Part shown: one piece after another, positions 1 through 10,896 of the stretch
How the letters are laid out: each line of letters opens with the position of its first letter
Position numbering within the stretch: position 1 is the first letter of the stretch
The notes under the pieces: model-generated
What the model saw: only the letters and a program-made list of their open reading frames with translations
What the model was told of the DNA's origin: nothing
The model's database searches: none
Translations under genes and position numbers: made by a program
NCBI RefSeq assembly: GCF_025602895.1
Contig: NW_026516277.1
Location: forward strand, 62,001 to 126,000
Origin: Polychytrium aggregatum
Lineage: Eukaryota; Chytridiomycota; Chytridiomycetes; Polychytriales
Length of the DNA stretch: 64,000 nucleotides
Direction of reading: 5' to 3'

Positions 1-283
1 TCCCTTTTTTGGACAGCATCTCGCGCACCCCATTGGCCAGTGGATGCTCATGCCCGACCACAACCGCCATTCCATGAATCGCAGCCGCCTCCGTGGCTGA
101 CCTGCGGCTCATCGGCTTGGCTCGCAGCCGAGTCTTGTCACTGTCCAAAGAGACTGTATTGTGTCGCGAGCCACCCAAGACTGCTCTGCTCTTCTGCCGG
201 GTCCTGTCCAGCCGCGGTCGGGTATTTTCCTCAGCACCGCCAACGACAGAGCCCTGGCCGAGCGAAACCCGGAGGTGGAGGAA

Positions 284-577
284 GTTACACTGTATTCAAG
301 GGGAAATGGGACACCTGCCCACAACCCATTTGTCAGCGTAGTATGCGATGGCATGCGTCTGACTATGCCATAAGAAATAGAACAGATCACTTTGGCAGCC
401 TCTGAGTGAAGACCACCCTCCGAGTGAAGACCACCGGTCGCAGTGCAGCGATGCGGAAATCGAGGGTGCTGTGTTTGGCCATGATTGCAATGAGCGGGTG
501 GGTGTATTCAGGTCACAGAAAAAAATTACTGTCATGGCTCAACGGGGTGTCCCATTTCATTTTGGAATCGCTGTAAC
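284..577. repeat. Relic transposon, GTTACAG-terminal family, copy 1
   Basis: The two ends are imperfect inverted repeats. The left end reads GTTACACTGTATTC and then GGGGAAATGGGACACC. The right end, reverse complemented, reads GTTACAGCGATTCC and then ATGAAATGGGACACC. The interior (about 365-400) holds AGATCACTTTGGCAG, shared with the copy near 13.2 kb, and the last 85 bp match the fragment at 19345-19430. No open frame survives. I could not fix a target-site duplication, so the outer limits may be off by a few bases. The 283 bases to the left hold no recognisable gene. Confidence 0.6.
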
Positions 578-610
578 AACAAGGTGTAGGTGTGTGCGGG
601 GAGGGGATTA

Positions 611-3600
611 CTAGGTCTTAACCCGCTCCTTCAGCAGCAGCGACGTTTGTTTGAATCGCTCCTGGATGCGGCGGACGTATTCCTCCGATTCTTTCGCCTT
701 CTGTTGTCAGCCGGTGAACAGAACAGCCCAAGAAGGACACAGGGATTGTGTCGGATGAAGCGGCATGAATGCACAGGATGCGCTGTTAGCGGTACGGAGG
801 GCGATGCGTCGGCGGCCAGCAGCAGTCATACTACAGCCTCGGAGCATGTCCTCGACTCGAATGGCACTTACTGCAGAGCCATCGGGCGATTCAAAGCGCG
901 CCTGCGCCGACCATCCATTGCTCTGTGGATGATAGCTTGGCCCTTGCGATAGGTGGAATGTCGGTGCCGCGGACATCTGCGGCACTATCCGATCGCCAAC
1001 CGAAGCAACGACCACAGGGGCAGATGCACGACGGTCGGTGGCGACTGCGGCAGCATGACCGAAATCGTGCGGTTGCCTTTCTGTCGGTGGGCTGATGTCG
1101 CAGTTGACCAAGGAAAGATCGACCAGCGATGGGCTGCCGCGAACAGGCTGCCGAGGGACGAAGCGGATGACATCAGTTCCGGATGTATACGCCGTCCAGT
1201 GGTCGACTCCAGTGGTCAAATCTGATGGTCGAATCTGATGGTGCATCGGCCAGGCATACCTTTTCCTCCAGATTCTCTTGCGTCTCCACCGAGCTCACAC
1301 CCGCCGTGGTTCGCGGGTGTCTGTTTGGGCTTAGTGTTGTCTTGACATGCCCGCTAGTCTGCCCATCAGGAAGGGACGGCGCCTGTGGAGCATACAGCGC
1401 CTAAGCATTAATATCAGCAAGGGAACGTCGGCGATTGACGCTTCCAGAGGCGAAAATCCGGGGTTATAGCGGCGCGAATGGCTTCGGAAGACCGCGAAAC
1501 ACAATCAACATGCTTACCCCTGTCTGTGTCGTCATCGGGCGAGAGACCATTTGGGGCACCCGGGAATCGGTGCCAAGGGCGCTCTCGACATTCTGTGCGA
1601 TCTTGGAGACCATTTTTTCCATGGCATCGAGACGGTCATGCAAATACCGAATTTCCTGGAAATCCAACAGCCGCGGCGTGGATCAGTACGATGGGACAGC
1701 GCAAAAATTCACACTCTCCCCAAATGAACTCATGACCGCACGTTTGTTCACTACCCGGGCTCTGCCTGTGTGTGGGTGGATGAATTGCTGTCGATGCCTG
1801 CTCGAAACCCACCGATTTGACTTCGGAATTGGACTGAAGCAGCGACGCGACTTGGTCCATTAGGATCTGGACGTCCATCGAGCCGTATGGCTGGTGCTGC
1901 TGTGACTCGAAAGGACCACTGGGTTGTCTATGGTCATACTCAAACGACTGACCGTATCGATAGACCTTGGCGCTTGTAGGGTCTTCCTCAAGCAGCGGAG
2001 AGGATGGTGCTGGACTCGGACTCCGCAGCGGGCGGTGGGTGTGTGTTCCGTTGAACTGGCTGCTACTCTTGGTTGCATACGCAAATGGCGGACCTGAGGA
2101 GGCAGCTCGCTGGGGAAGTGGTTCTGGCGGGGGCATCGGCGATGGCGCTGTTGCGGGCTCGTGGAAGGTCTCGTCCACGTCCTCGGTCGACACCGCCATG
2201 TTGCGAGTGTATCGCTCCAGGAGCTCTCGGGAGACCCGAGGAAACGCCCGGGCGACCTGCGGCTCTGGACTCGGAGGCTTGACTCGATTCCGTGGTCGAT
2301 TATGGGCAAAGAGGGGCGAGAGCTCAGACGTCGATGGGTTTCTTTGGATATCGCTGTCGCCACGAGGTTGCTGGGGAGGGCTTGCGCTTGGATCTCGACG
2401 GAGGATTGTTGGTGCCAAGGCAAACCGCTCTGTCTCAGCAGCCACTCGGTCGCTGTGGACGGAGCCGTGAAACTCTGGTAGAGCGGGGATTCGAAGGAAC
2501 GGTCAGCATCGACGCATGGCCCAGCTGCTCAAATTCTGGAGCGGGTCGTCCAACACACACTATGCGAACCAGTCAAAGTGGCCGCAATCAGTGAAATGGT
2601 CGGTCAAGCTGGAACACTCGAAAAGGGTCGGACCCAAGGAATGAACACTCACCGCCGCCATTCAAGGCATCCTGATTCGAAGTTGCAGAGATCGGAGGAT
2701 GGGCCATGGCGATGCCGCCTTCGTTGGAATAACAGATGTGTCAGCTTGGATCCAAGGCCAGTGCCGTTCGCCCCTCACAAGAATCCAAAAGCGAGTGATA
2801 TGAGCCGATTCCTCGAGAGGAGGGAGCCTCATCATAAGGGCTTGTTTGCGCCGTTTAGCCCCGCAGTCGGCGAGATGCTGAGCAGTTCCGGTTTTCAATA
2901 CCTTTCGACAGACCGTGTTGATTCTGCATGCTCTGCATACTCTGCAGTCGCTTGACTCGGTTCGCCAGCGAGGTCAGATCCGAGCCCACGCTCGTGAGAG
3001 ACTCGACGCTCTGGCGCTCTTTCTTCGGGTCTAGCCTCTCGAGCTCACCGATGCGATGCTTGCACAGCCGTATCAGATCCATCACAAAGATCATTTTGTG
3101 CTCTGCAAAGCCCATCGAAAAGAACTGATCCTTCCGGAGCGCAGGCTTGTAGTTGAACTCGTCTCGGAGGATCCGGTAGACCGACTCGAGGAACCGCATG
3201 TCTTTCTTGCCGTAGAGATCGTATCCCTTTGTGGCCAGATGGCGCGCCAACAGCGGCGAGGCATCCAGCAGGATGAAATGGATGATGGGGAGATACGATG
3301 CCGGATCGCCTTTGACCATGCTGGCGGCGGCGGAGGAGGATGATGATGGACGGAGCAGAAGGAAGCATCAGAGGTGCACACAGGCGAGTTCAGCAAGCGG
3401 TGTAGAGCGGCGATCGGGATATGCCCGATACGAGGTGAGTGAGCCGCAGGATTGACCGCGACATGAACCAAACGCATGATCAAGGAGCAAGACGAGCGAG
3501 AGGGCACAACCGCTGCAGCGAGAGGACAGAGCACAAGCCCAGAGTGCGGGGCTGATCCTGTCGACCCCGGTCGTACCCATTGGAGTCGTGGTGTCCGGGA

Positions 3601-3665
3601 TACTGGCAGTGTCTCAGATCTGTCTGCAGCTTTAGCAGGTTATTTTTGATGTCACCGGTGGCCAT
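611..3665 (-). CDS. CEP44: CEP44-like centriole/centrosome protein
   Basis: Six exons join in consistent phase: 3665-3577, 3320-2902, 2474-1813, 1655-1518, 1382-1260 and 700-611, giving about 506 residues. The N-terminus starts MATGDIKNNLLKLQTDLRH and continues into VKGDPASYLPIIHFIL, then SVYRILRDEFNYKPAL and QFFSMGFAEHKM. This is the signature order of the CEP44 centrosomal domain, which links microtubules to the centriole or basal body. The middle is proline/serine-rich and probably disordered. The exons at 1655-1518 and 700-611 are short predicted coiled coils. Donors are good (GTACGA, GTATTG, GTGGGT, GTAAGC, GTATGC). The last intron (559 bp) is unusually long and might hide a further exon. 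The N-terminal domain is the secure part; the last three exons rest on splice and phase consistency. Presence of this gene fits a fungus with basal bodies. Confidence 0.8.
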
Positions 3666-4046
3666 GACGGCAGCAGTAGCGGTGGGAGCGGTGATGCAGC
3701 AGGGGGGGAGGGTGAAGGCGGCTCGGATTCCCTTGAAGCGGGCCCTTGGGCAATCTGAGCCAAAAGGGCGCGGCGGCCACACACGTGCATGTCACGGCAT
3801 ATCCTGTCTGCGCCACGGCTGCGCATGGACCCGGATCACAGACGTCTGGGTCGATACTCGGGAAAGCTCGGCCAGGGCACCTCTCGTTGATCTCTGCGGG
3901 CGACGGCCAGATGGCGGGGGTGGACATTTGTTCATTCGAGATCCAGAAGAGGGGTCGCAGACGGACTCAAATTATGATGCACTCTTGCGACTGTGACAAT
4001 ATCGATTGGACGTGGAGTAGGGGAGGAGCGAAAGCGATGCTATGGT
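3666..4046. other. Intergenic, CEP44 5' side / transporter 3' side
   Basis: No coding frame with family resemblance or good splice sites is visible. It holds the upstream region of the CEP44-like gene and the 3' flank of the transporter, both on the minus strand. Confidence 0.5.
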
Positions 4047-4340
4047 CTAAAGCAACCATAGTGCCAGGGCGAGATACGCCGTGTACGTGAGAATATCCTG
4101 GAGGGCCGTCTCGAAGGGCCCCGTCGTCAGGGCGGGATCCACATGCAGCGCCTTGAAGAGCAGCGGTCCACAGGAAGCCAGGGCACCGCCGAACGAGGAG
4201 CTAACGAACAGGCTGCGGACAGCCCGAAAGGAGATGCATGAGTACAGTATCGCAGAAATGCGGAGGGCTCAACGGTGCGGAGTATCAAGGTGAGAAGAGA
4301 CTCGGTGATGCAGACGACTCATGTGTGCAAGGTTGCAGAG

Positions 4341-4401
<61 letters not shown>

Positions 4402-6384
4402 CATACTGCCAAGATATAACATGTACGTACGAAACTCCTGTGACGATGCCGAACCGGAGGTTGTCTGTCCATACCCCGCCGATGAGTCCCAGCGAGAGAC
4501 CGACGACCAGAGCCGAGGTTGTGGCTGCAAAAAACTCCTTCAAGACCACCTTGATCACGCCCTCGGCATTGGCATTGCTTGCATGCCCAGTTGCCAGGGC
4601 TCGCAATGTGGCGGCCGAGGCTTGTAATCCGATGGTGCCTGGGCACAGCAACGAATGTCAGCCAAGTGCACCGAAGGTCTCACCAAATGAAATACAGGAT
4701 GCGCCTGGCGTCAAGGCCATCGCGACAGCGATGCAAATGAGACCGCCAAATAATATCAGGGCGCTGGCATGGCTCAACGCGTATGTATCTGCTGACCTGA
4801 TATCGACGACAGGACCGGGGTGAAGTAGGTCATGGCAATGTGCTTTTCCAGGGTGGGAGTAAACCGCGAGACAATGAAGCCAACGATCATCTCGAGCACA
4901 AGAGTCAAGAGCATGGCCGGGAACCGAAGAACAGCCAATTGCCAGGTCGACATCCTATTAATCAGGAGGAGCAAGATGAGACAGCCGATACATCAATCAA
5001 AGCGACAGATGCGAGGCATGTATCCTCGCAGGTATTTGCCTGGCAAGGTAGCTGCCGGGCAGGCGACAACTCGACATCCACGACTAGGTACGGCAGAGGG
5101 CAGCAACAGCCGGTGGACGGCCAGGCCAATGTTCAGCAGCATGCCCATGGCTGTGATTGCTCCAAGCACCATTGACGTTCTCTACATCATCGTCATCATC
5201 GCTGTCATCGTCTCGTCGTCGTCGCTGCTGCGTGTCTTTGAAGCCCCACCCAGACACAGACACCCATCGTGCTTTGATGCTGTGGGATGTGGCACGCTTT
5301 TGCTCCTCTCGTACCTGTTCATCTTGGATGCATCGTCGTTCTCGGTCAGATAGTCTAGCCGACTGCGGGCCATCTCCTGCATCGACTCGAGATTGCTCTG
5401 GTGTAGCAATAGCTTCAGGAAGGCAAGCTCTGGCAGCTTGTCGAGGTTGTGCTGCTCCCGATCGCCCATCAGCGCAACGGTGGCTCCGTCGTTGCTGCCC
5501 TTGATGGTTGAATGTGAAAACGACGTCCAGCGTCTCGCACCAGCCATGCCGCCAGGGAAATGGTCGTGCTCATGATCGTGGTCGTGGTCGTGGTCGTTAT
5601 CGTGGTCGTGGTCGTTGTCGAGACCGAGGTTGCGGTTACGATCTTCATCGTCGTCAGAGACAAACTGGTAGCCGTGAGTACGAATGCTCTGATATGGTGG
5701 ATGCAGAGACCTGGGCAGCGGAGCGGGCGCTGTGCCAGGGGTATCGTCTGCAAACGCAAGCTCGAAATCGTTGGCAGGACCGTGGTTGCGGTCGAAACGG
5801 GCCTGGGCGGTGCGACTGCCGGACTGAGCGGACTGAGCGGACTGGCCGGAGCCGAATCCGAGTGGAAACAACGACAGCGGTCTATTGATGATGGAGAGGT
5901 CGGTCGAGGGGCGAGGTGTGTTCGACAGGGATCGCAGCTCAACAGAGGAGCTCGGCGGGGAACCCAGGTACGATGCACTGTGTGTGGCCGAAGCAGGACG
6001 CTGCATCTTGGTCGAAGCTGGGGGGGGGACGGGGTTGGGCACACCGGGATTCAACGGACTCGATGTCGCCGCAAGAGAGGTGGTGTGGTTGCAGAAGCGG
6101 ATGCCAGTGCCGGTGCTTGATGTGGTCTCGCTTGCAGAGCTCCATATACGGATGGCTTGGGATGGTGTGTGAGGCCGCAATCGCGATGACTGGAGCGTCC
6201 GAGGGAGCCTGCCCGCTTGGATGAGACGAGAGTTGCCGCGACCAGAGGCAAGCAAACAGAGGGAAAGAGAACGCCGGAGGGTGCGGCCGAGAGAAAGAAC
6301 GGCCTGAGGCGAATTGTTTGGAGAGAGCGGGGGACAAGGAACCGAACACAACCTGTCTCTTGGCGCGGTGAGGGCAGTATCCAT
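4047..6384 (-). CDS. MgtE/SLC41-family divalent cation transporter
   Basis: A long N-terminal exon (ATG at 6384, ending 5315) encodes a Ser/Pro-rich cytosolic region with an Asp/His tract (about 5570-5630) and then GDREQHNLDKLPELAFLKLL. After an intron (GTACGA...TAGAG, next exon at 5179) come hydrophobic exons: a first segment around GAITAMGMLLNIGLAV, then LRFPAMLLTLVLEMIVGFIV, then YFTPVLSSISG joined to TIGLQASAATLRALATG, and a last exon ending DPALTTGPFETALQD and LALALWLL (stop 4047-4049). The GLQASAATLRALATG stretch matches the MgtE integral membrane domain, where this region lines the Mg2+ path. One MgtE domain of about five membrane segments is seen, whereas animal SLC41 proteins have two. 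The start and the exon joining around 4975-5100 are uncertain. Mg2+ or a related divalent ion is inferred from family only. Confidence 0.75.
4335..4403. repeat. Hexanucleotide microsatellite (GAGCCA)n inside a transporter intron
   Basis: About eleven tandem GAGCCA units lie just after the GTACGT donor that ends the exon for GLIGGVWTDNLRFGIVTG. On the transcribed strand the repeat reads (TGGCTC)n. It is translatable in several frames as artefactual Ser-Gly, Leu-Ala or Glu-Pro runs, but the splice donor and the downstream exon place it in an intron. Confidence 0.8.
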
Positions 6385-7435
6385 CCATGGATCGATGGGG
6401 AGCTGACGAAGAATTGGACATGCACTCAGAATTGGACATGCACTCGGAGGGCCAGTGCAGTCCAGCCAGGGAAGAGGGCATGGGGAGACGGTCGCAGTTC
6501 GAGGGTCTATCCCAGCACAAACCGGAACAAGTCGGGGGCGTTGCTCACAGATGGATGGGAACGACGAGCTGGGAGACGTCTGTTCTCATCGCCACCGAGC
6601 CCAGCACACCCGAAACGCATCGCTCTTGCTTCCCAACTTGGTCGCGACAACGGACCTGCGATACGATAAATACTGGTAATTGGGGTGTCTCCCCGGTTCG
6701 AAGGGCTATATTGGCTTCGTCTGAGAAGCAATAGAGACGTCGCAAATCCCAGTAAAAAAAAAAAAAAAGAAAAAAAAAGAAAAAAGTAAAGCTGATGATG
6801 AATATTTTTTTGGGTTAGAATAAATTAACAAGAGTGGAAATGGAGGGGAAGCGTGTGCGGCGCGAGTGAGCCTGGAAAAAAAAAAGAGCAACGTAAGGGG
6901 AATCATACTGTACAAACGGCAAGGGCAAAGTGAGGGCGGAATCAAGGGAGTGCAAGGGGAAAAGCAAACTGCAATGCTCGCAAAAACCACGCTAATCAGT
7001 GTTACTACAGTACTCATTCGCCGGCTTGGGCTGAATATGGTGACTGGGGGAGGGGGAGGGAGGAAGTTAAGGGAGTGGGGTAAATACGCAGAAGCGAAAG
7101 AAAGAGTGAGCGAAAGGAAGAACATCAAACAGATATGGCGAAGGAGAGCGGAGGAAAAAATACAATATTCGAGTGTCTTTGTGAGGCGGTGGATCGATCG
7201 AGCGGGAGTAATGCAATGCAGTGAACAGCAAAGAAGCGTGGGCAGACGCCGGGATTAAATATCAAAAGGAGGCGCAACGGAGGCGTGGCGAGAGTCTAGA
7301 GGAGCTTCACTTTCACTTGGAGTCCAACACGGGGAGGAGGAGGAGGAGGAGGAGGAGGAGGAGAAGGAGGAGAAGGAGGAGAAGGAGGAACGGAGATGAC
7401 AAGGGAGTGGCGACGACGACAACGACGACGGCTCG
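6385..7435. other. Intergenic with A-rich and GGA-rich tracts
   Basis: No supported gene. Around 6752-6785 there is an A-rich run (mostly A with single G interruptions), and 7329-7392 is a (GGA)n/(GAA) purine microsatellite just 3' of the proline-rich gene. The left part is the upstream region of the transporter gene. Confidence 0.6.
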
Positions 7436-8404
7436 TTACTCATCGTCCATGACATCGGTGTTCTCTGGCTCCAGCGCAGCGCCGCCGACAAAGACGGCAA
7501 CGAGTCGGCCCGTGTTGGGATCCTTCAGGGTGACCGGAAGACGAGAGGTACGGGGAGCAGGAGGATGCTTGTGCTCCTCATTGACATAGGGGATCGATTC
7601 GTAGAAGCCACCAAAGGGAGTCGGCACGAGCTGGGGGTTGATGGGGAACGGAGCGCTGTCCGGAGCCATAACGGGAGGAAGGATATGGCCGACAAAAGGC
7701 GTGCCTGCAGGCGAGTGGAAGATAGGCTGGGAAGAAACAGGAACCACATAGTCGGGATGAGCCCCCGGGAGAGGGTGAGTGGGATGCGCCAGAGGGAAGG
7801 CAGCAGCAGCAGGCACAAAGTGAGGCCAGGCAGGCATCATCGGATAGGGCGACCAAGCAACAAAGCCGGGGTTGCCGGGCTGAGAGACTGCAACCAGACC
7901 GCCGTCGGTCTCGGAGCCAAGGTGGGTCTGGATGGAGACGTCGCTATCGGCGCCATCGGCAAGGGAAGCAGGTGAGCGCGGAGGCGAAGGCGGCGTGGCA
8001 GCATGATCGGCCTGGGGGCTGCCTATGGGCGACCCGAGGACGGCGACGCGGGGATTGTCGATGGGAATCGAGCTGAAAACCGGGAAGGCGTGGCCGAGCA
8101 TGGAGGGGTCGGCGATGGGCGGGAGGAACTCGCCCGAAAAGTTGTCGCGGGAGAAACCCGGGAAGAAGCCGGGAGGCATCGAGTGTTGCGCATGGAACTG
8201 GGGCATGGGGAAGGGAGAGATCCCAGCACCCAGCGTCACGGTCGACGAGCCCGAGTGGTCGTCGGGGGCCTGGAAGATAGGCTTGGATCGTCCAATCGAG
8301 ACAATCGAGGGGTCCTGAAATGCGGCATTCAGGGAGTGGCTGCTTTGAGGATCCAGCTCGGGAGGCGGGGAAAGCGAAGCGGTGGGAACGGTTTGATCGA
8401 GCAT
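7436..8404 (-). CDS. Hypothetical proline-rich, low-complexity protein
   Basis: A single exon of about 322 residues starting MLDQTVPTASLSPPPELD and ending LEPENTDVMDDE. The frame stays open upstream, but those codons look like 5' UTR with a CGATGCGGTG-type repeat, so I chose the first internal ATG that begins protein-like sequence. Composition is Pro/Ser/Phe-rich throughout (FPMPQFHAQHSMPPGFFPGF; PLAHPTHPLPGAHPDYVVP), with no membrane segment or signal peptide. Only the C-terminal LPVTLKDPNTGRLVAVFVGG looks folded. I do not recognise a family. It may be a disordered regulatory or RNA-binding cofactor, but no function can be assigned. Confidence 0.55.
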   Translation of the reverse strand: MLDQTVPTASLSPPPELDPQSSHSLNAAFQDPSIVSIGRSKPIFQAPDDHSGSSTVTLGAGISPFPMPQFHAQHSMPPGFFPGFSRDNFSGEFLPPIADPSMLGHAFPVFSSIPIDNPRVAVLGSPIGSPQADHAATPPSPPRSPASLADGADSDVSIQTHLGSETDGGLVAVSQPGNPGFVAWSPYPMMPAWPHFVPAAAAFPLAHPTHPLPGAHPDYVVPVSSQPIFHSPAGTPFVGHILPPVMAPDSAPFPINPQLVPTPFGGFYESIPYVNEEHKHPPAPRTSRLPVTLKDPNTGRLVAVFVGGAALEPENTDVMDDE

Positions 8405-10050
8405 GTCGGCACGGCGAGTCTTGAAGCCAATGGTGACGAGAGAGTCAAGAGGAACAGGGGGAGAGGGCGGAGGAAAGGCAATGCGATGCAATCCAATGCG
8501 GTGCGGTGCGGTGCGATGTGATGTAGCAGAGAATACGGATGGAACAGGATTATTCCACTCCCCTTGAAGGACGTTCAGGCGGCGGCAGCACCAGATTGTG
8601 TGAGGAAGAAGCGAGGGAGCAAAGGAGAGAAGCCTGGGCGTTAAAACCAAAACCCCAGGAAAAGGCAGAGCAGCCGATGATTTCTAATCCAGCCGGAAGC
8701 CAACACCGTTCAGAGACAAGCGGATACAAATGACGTGTGAAAGGCAGCGCAGATCACCCGGGTCACAGAGGCGGATACCCTCGCAGCACCGTGGATCAAC
8801 TATCGAACGTGACGCTTGCCGGGCGGCGCAGCGAGAGGAATGAGCTGGAGGTGGGGCTGGGCGCAAACAAGAGCGGGCGAATGGATGCCTTGGAGGGACG
8901 GTAGACGGCAAAAGTGCAGATGCAGTGCTCACACAGGGGGGGGGACCGATCTGGGAACTACCGGCGGGTGGATGGATGGATGGATGGATGGAGGGCGGGA
9001 AGGCACAGCTAGAGATCACAGCCAAGCGGAATGGGTGGATGGCAACAAAGGGGCCAGGGATGCAAGGACGAGACCAGAGGAGACCAAAGGAGAGACCAAA
9101 GGAGACCAGAGGAGACCCAAAGAAGACAACAACGGGCGGGAAGGGCAGCAGACTACTCGGATGTGAGAACGATTCCCCAAAGCGCAGATGACGCAGGCGA
9201 CGGCTATTACCTCAGTCTGATCCCAACTCAGATTCTAATGAGCTGCTTGGATACAGAAGCAAACAGAGATCAAACAGAAGGACAGGCGAGTGGTTGGGGG
9301 GAGGCGGAGAGGGGAGGTGAAAGGGGAAGGGAAGGGGAGAGGCCTGGACAGACCGACGCAAGAGCAGCGACGACGACAGACTCGAGAGGAACAGCAGCAG
9401 ACCGGGCAGAAGAGCGATCGCGGCACCGAAAAAAAGCAGACTCAATCAGCGAGACCCGGGCGAGAGCGAGGCGAGAGCGGGTGATTGGGCCAGCGCCGTC
9501 TCGCTGCGGGCATTGTCGTGGGCCAGGGCGGGCGAGAGCCTACCGAGAGACCGCCGAGAGCCCGCCGAGAGACCGCCCGTCTCGCCAAAGCACGTCGCAC
9601 AGCCGGTGGCAGAGCAAATGACGCACCGGTCACGTGGCAAATGAAGCTGCATTTGGTTGCGACGGAAAATGCCAGAGCGGCCGTTGCCGCAGTGGCCGCG
9701 TTGTCCAGACGCGCAGACGAGGCAGAATGGGTGGCAGAGCAAAAGGACGGGGCAGAGGCAGAGCCAGAGACAGAGGCTGACAGAGACCGAGGCAGAGGCA
9801 GAGTCAGAGCCAGAGACAGAGACAGTCCAGACATATGTCTCATTGTGCTGGCTCAGTGGATTGGCGCCTGCGACATGTCTGTTGCTGCATCTGTCTCTCG
9901 ACGCTGTCTCTCGACGCTGTCTCTCGATGCTGTCTCTCGATGCTGTATTGCTGGGTTCACAAGCATACAGCGTTTCGCATCCAGGAATCCCGAGCACCGA
10001 GACGACGGTCTACTCTTTCTCCCCTGAATAATTGGTAGTGCCGAGGAACG
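8405..10050. other. Long intergenic region with short tandem repeats
   Basis: No gene I can support. It contains a (GGAT)n run (about 8972-8990), a purine-rich GGAGACCAAA-type repeat (about 9070-9120), repeats of GAGACCGCC (about 9546-9580), CAGAGGCAGAGCCAGAGA-type repeats (about 9750-9825), and four tandem copies of CTGTCTCTCGACG or its CGATG variant (about 9889-9945). Open frames here are long because of repeats and high GC, not because of coding signal. Confidence 0.55.
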
Positions 10051-10057
10051 ATTCGCC

Positions 10058-10493
10058 ACTAGCAAACAGATGCCTCCATCCTCAGCGCTCCCGAGAGCTT
10101 CACCGATCATCCGTTCCCACGGCGTGACCGGCGACGACAACAACAGATATCGGTCAGTGAGGCCCAGGAACATGTCTGACATGACAGATTATCAAAGACC
10201 GACGGAATAAATCAAATGAACGTCCCTTGCTCCAGTATATGCAATGTTGGGGGCAGCCCGAGGAGCCCGAGGATCCCAAGGAGGCCTCGCCCATCTTGCA
10301 GGAGCTGTGCGATCGAATGTATCCAGCGCATCTACTTTTGGAATGCGAGCCCTCCCCCTCGAGCCCCGTTTCTCTCAAGTGGCAACTGGCCATGGCACCC
10401 GCAGAGCACCGCTCGGATCCAGAACCCGATGCAACAAACATCTTTGCCAGCACCCGTGCCCCGCTGGTCAATCACGAGGGGCGATTTTGCTAG
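10058..10493 (+). CDS. Possible small spliced gene, unknown
   Basis: Two stretches look coding when joined at good splice sites. The first (from about 10058, ending 10141) gives SILSAPESFTDHPFPRRDR and ends at a GTCAGTGAGG donor. The second, after CATGACAG (about 10187), reads IIKDRRNKSNERPLLQYMQC, then EEPEDPKEASPILQELCDRM and YPAHLLLECEPS, to a stop at 10493. No start codon lies in this frame before an upstream stop, so another exon or a different start would be needed. I recognise no family. It lies about 400 bp upstream of the F-box gene on the same strand and could also be a decayed gene. Confidence 0.3.
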
Positions 10494-10896
10494 AACAGCT
10501 CGCAGCCCACCGATACAAACACTGCGAGCCCTGTGTTGATGAAAGTGTCGTCCGGGTTACTTTCGTTTGCATTCCCCCCCCTCCACACACACCAGTGCTG
10601 GCGGTGTGGTTCAGTCGACACTCTCTGCTCCTTCGTCGTGCGGCTGAGCATCCTCGTCGAGACGCACTGAGATTGTTACCGACTGCTCGCAAACAAATCG
10701 TCAACATCGGCACAACAAATATCGCCTCCCTGTGCTCCTGCCCGCCGCACACCCATACATCTGCGACACCTCGCCCTGCCCCCGACTCGATATCGGTGGT
10801 CTCCACAGACTTTCTCGCCATATAACCGTTCGATATCTTTATCCAGTGCCCTTCCCCACCGCCCTCATCCTTAGACTTTCTCTCCCGCACCCCGCG

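Noticed and set aside
4335-4403. A Ser-Gly or Glu-Pro repeat protein at the (GAGCCA)n tract
   Set aside because: Hexamer repeats are open in all frames. A splice donor and downstream exon of the transporter place the tract in an intron.
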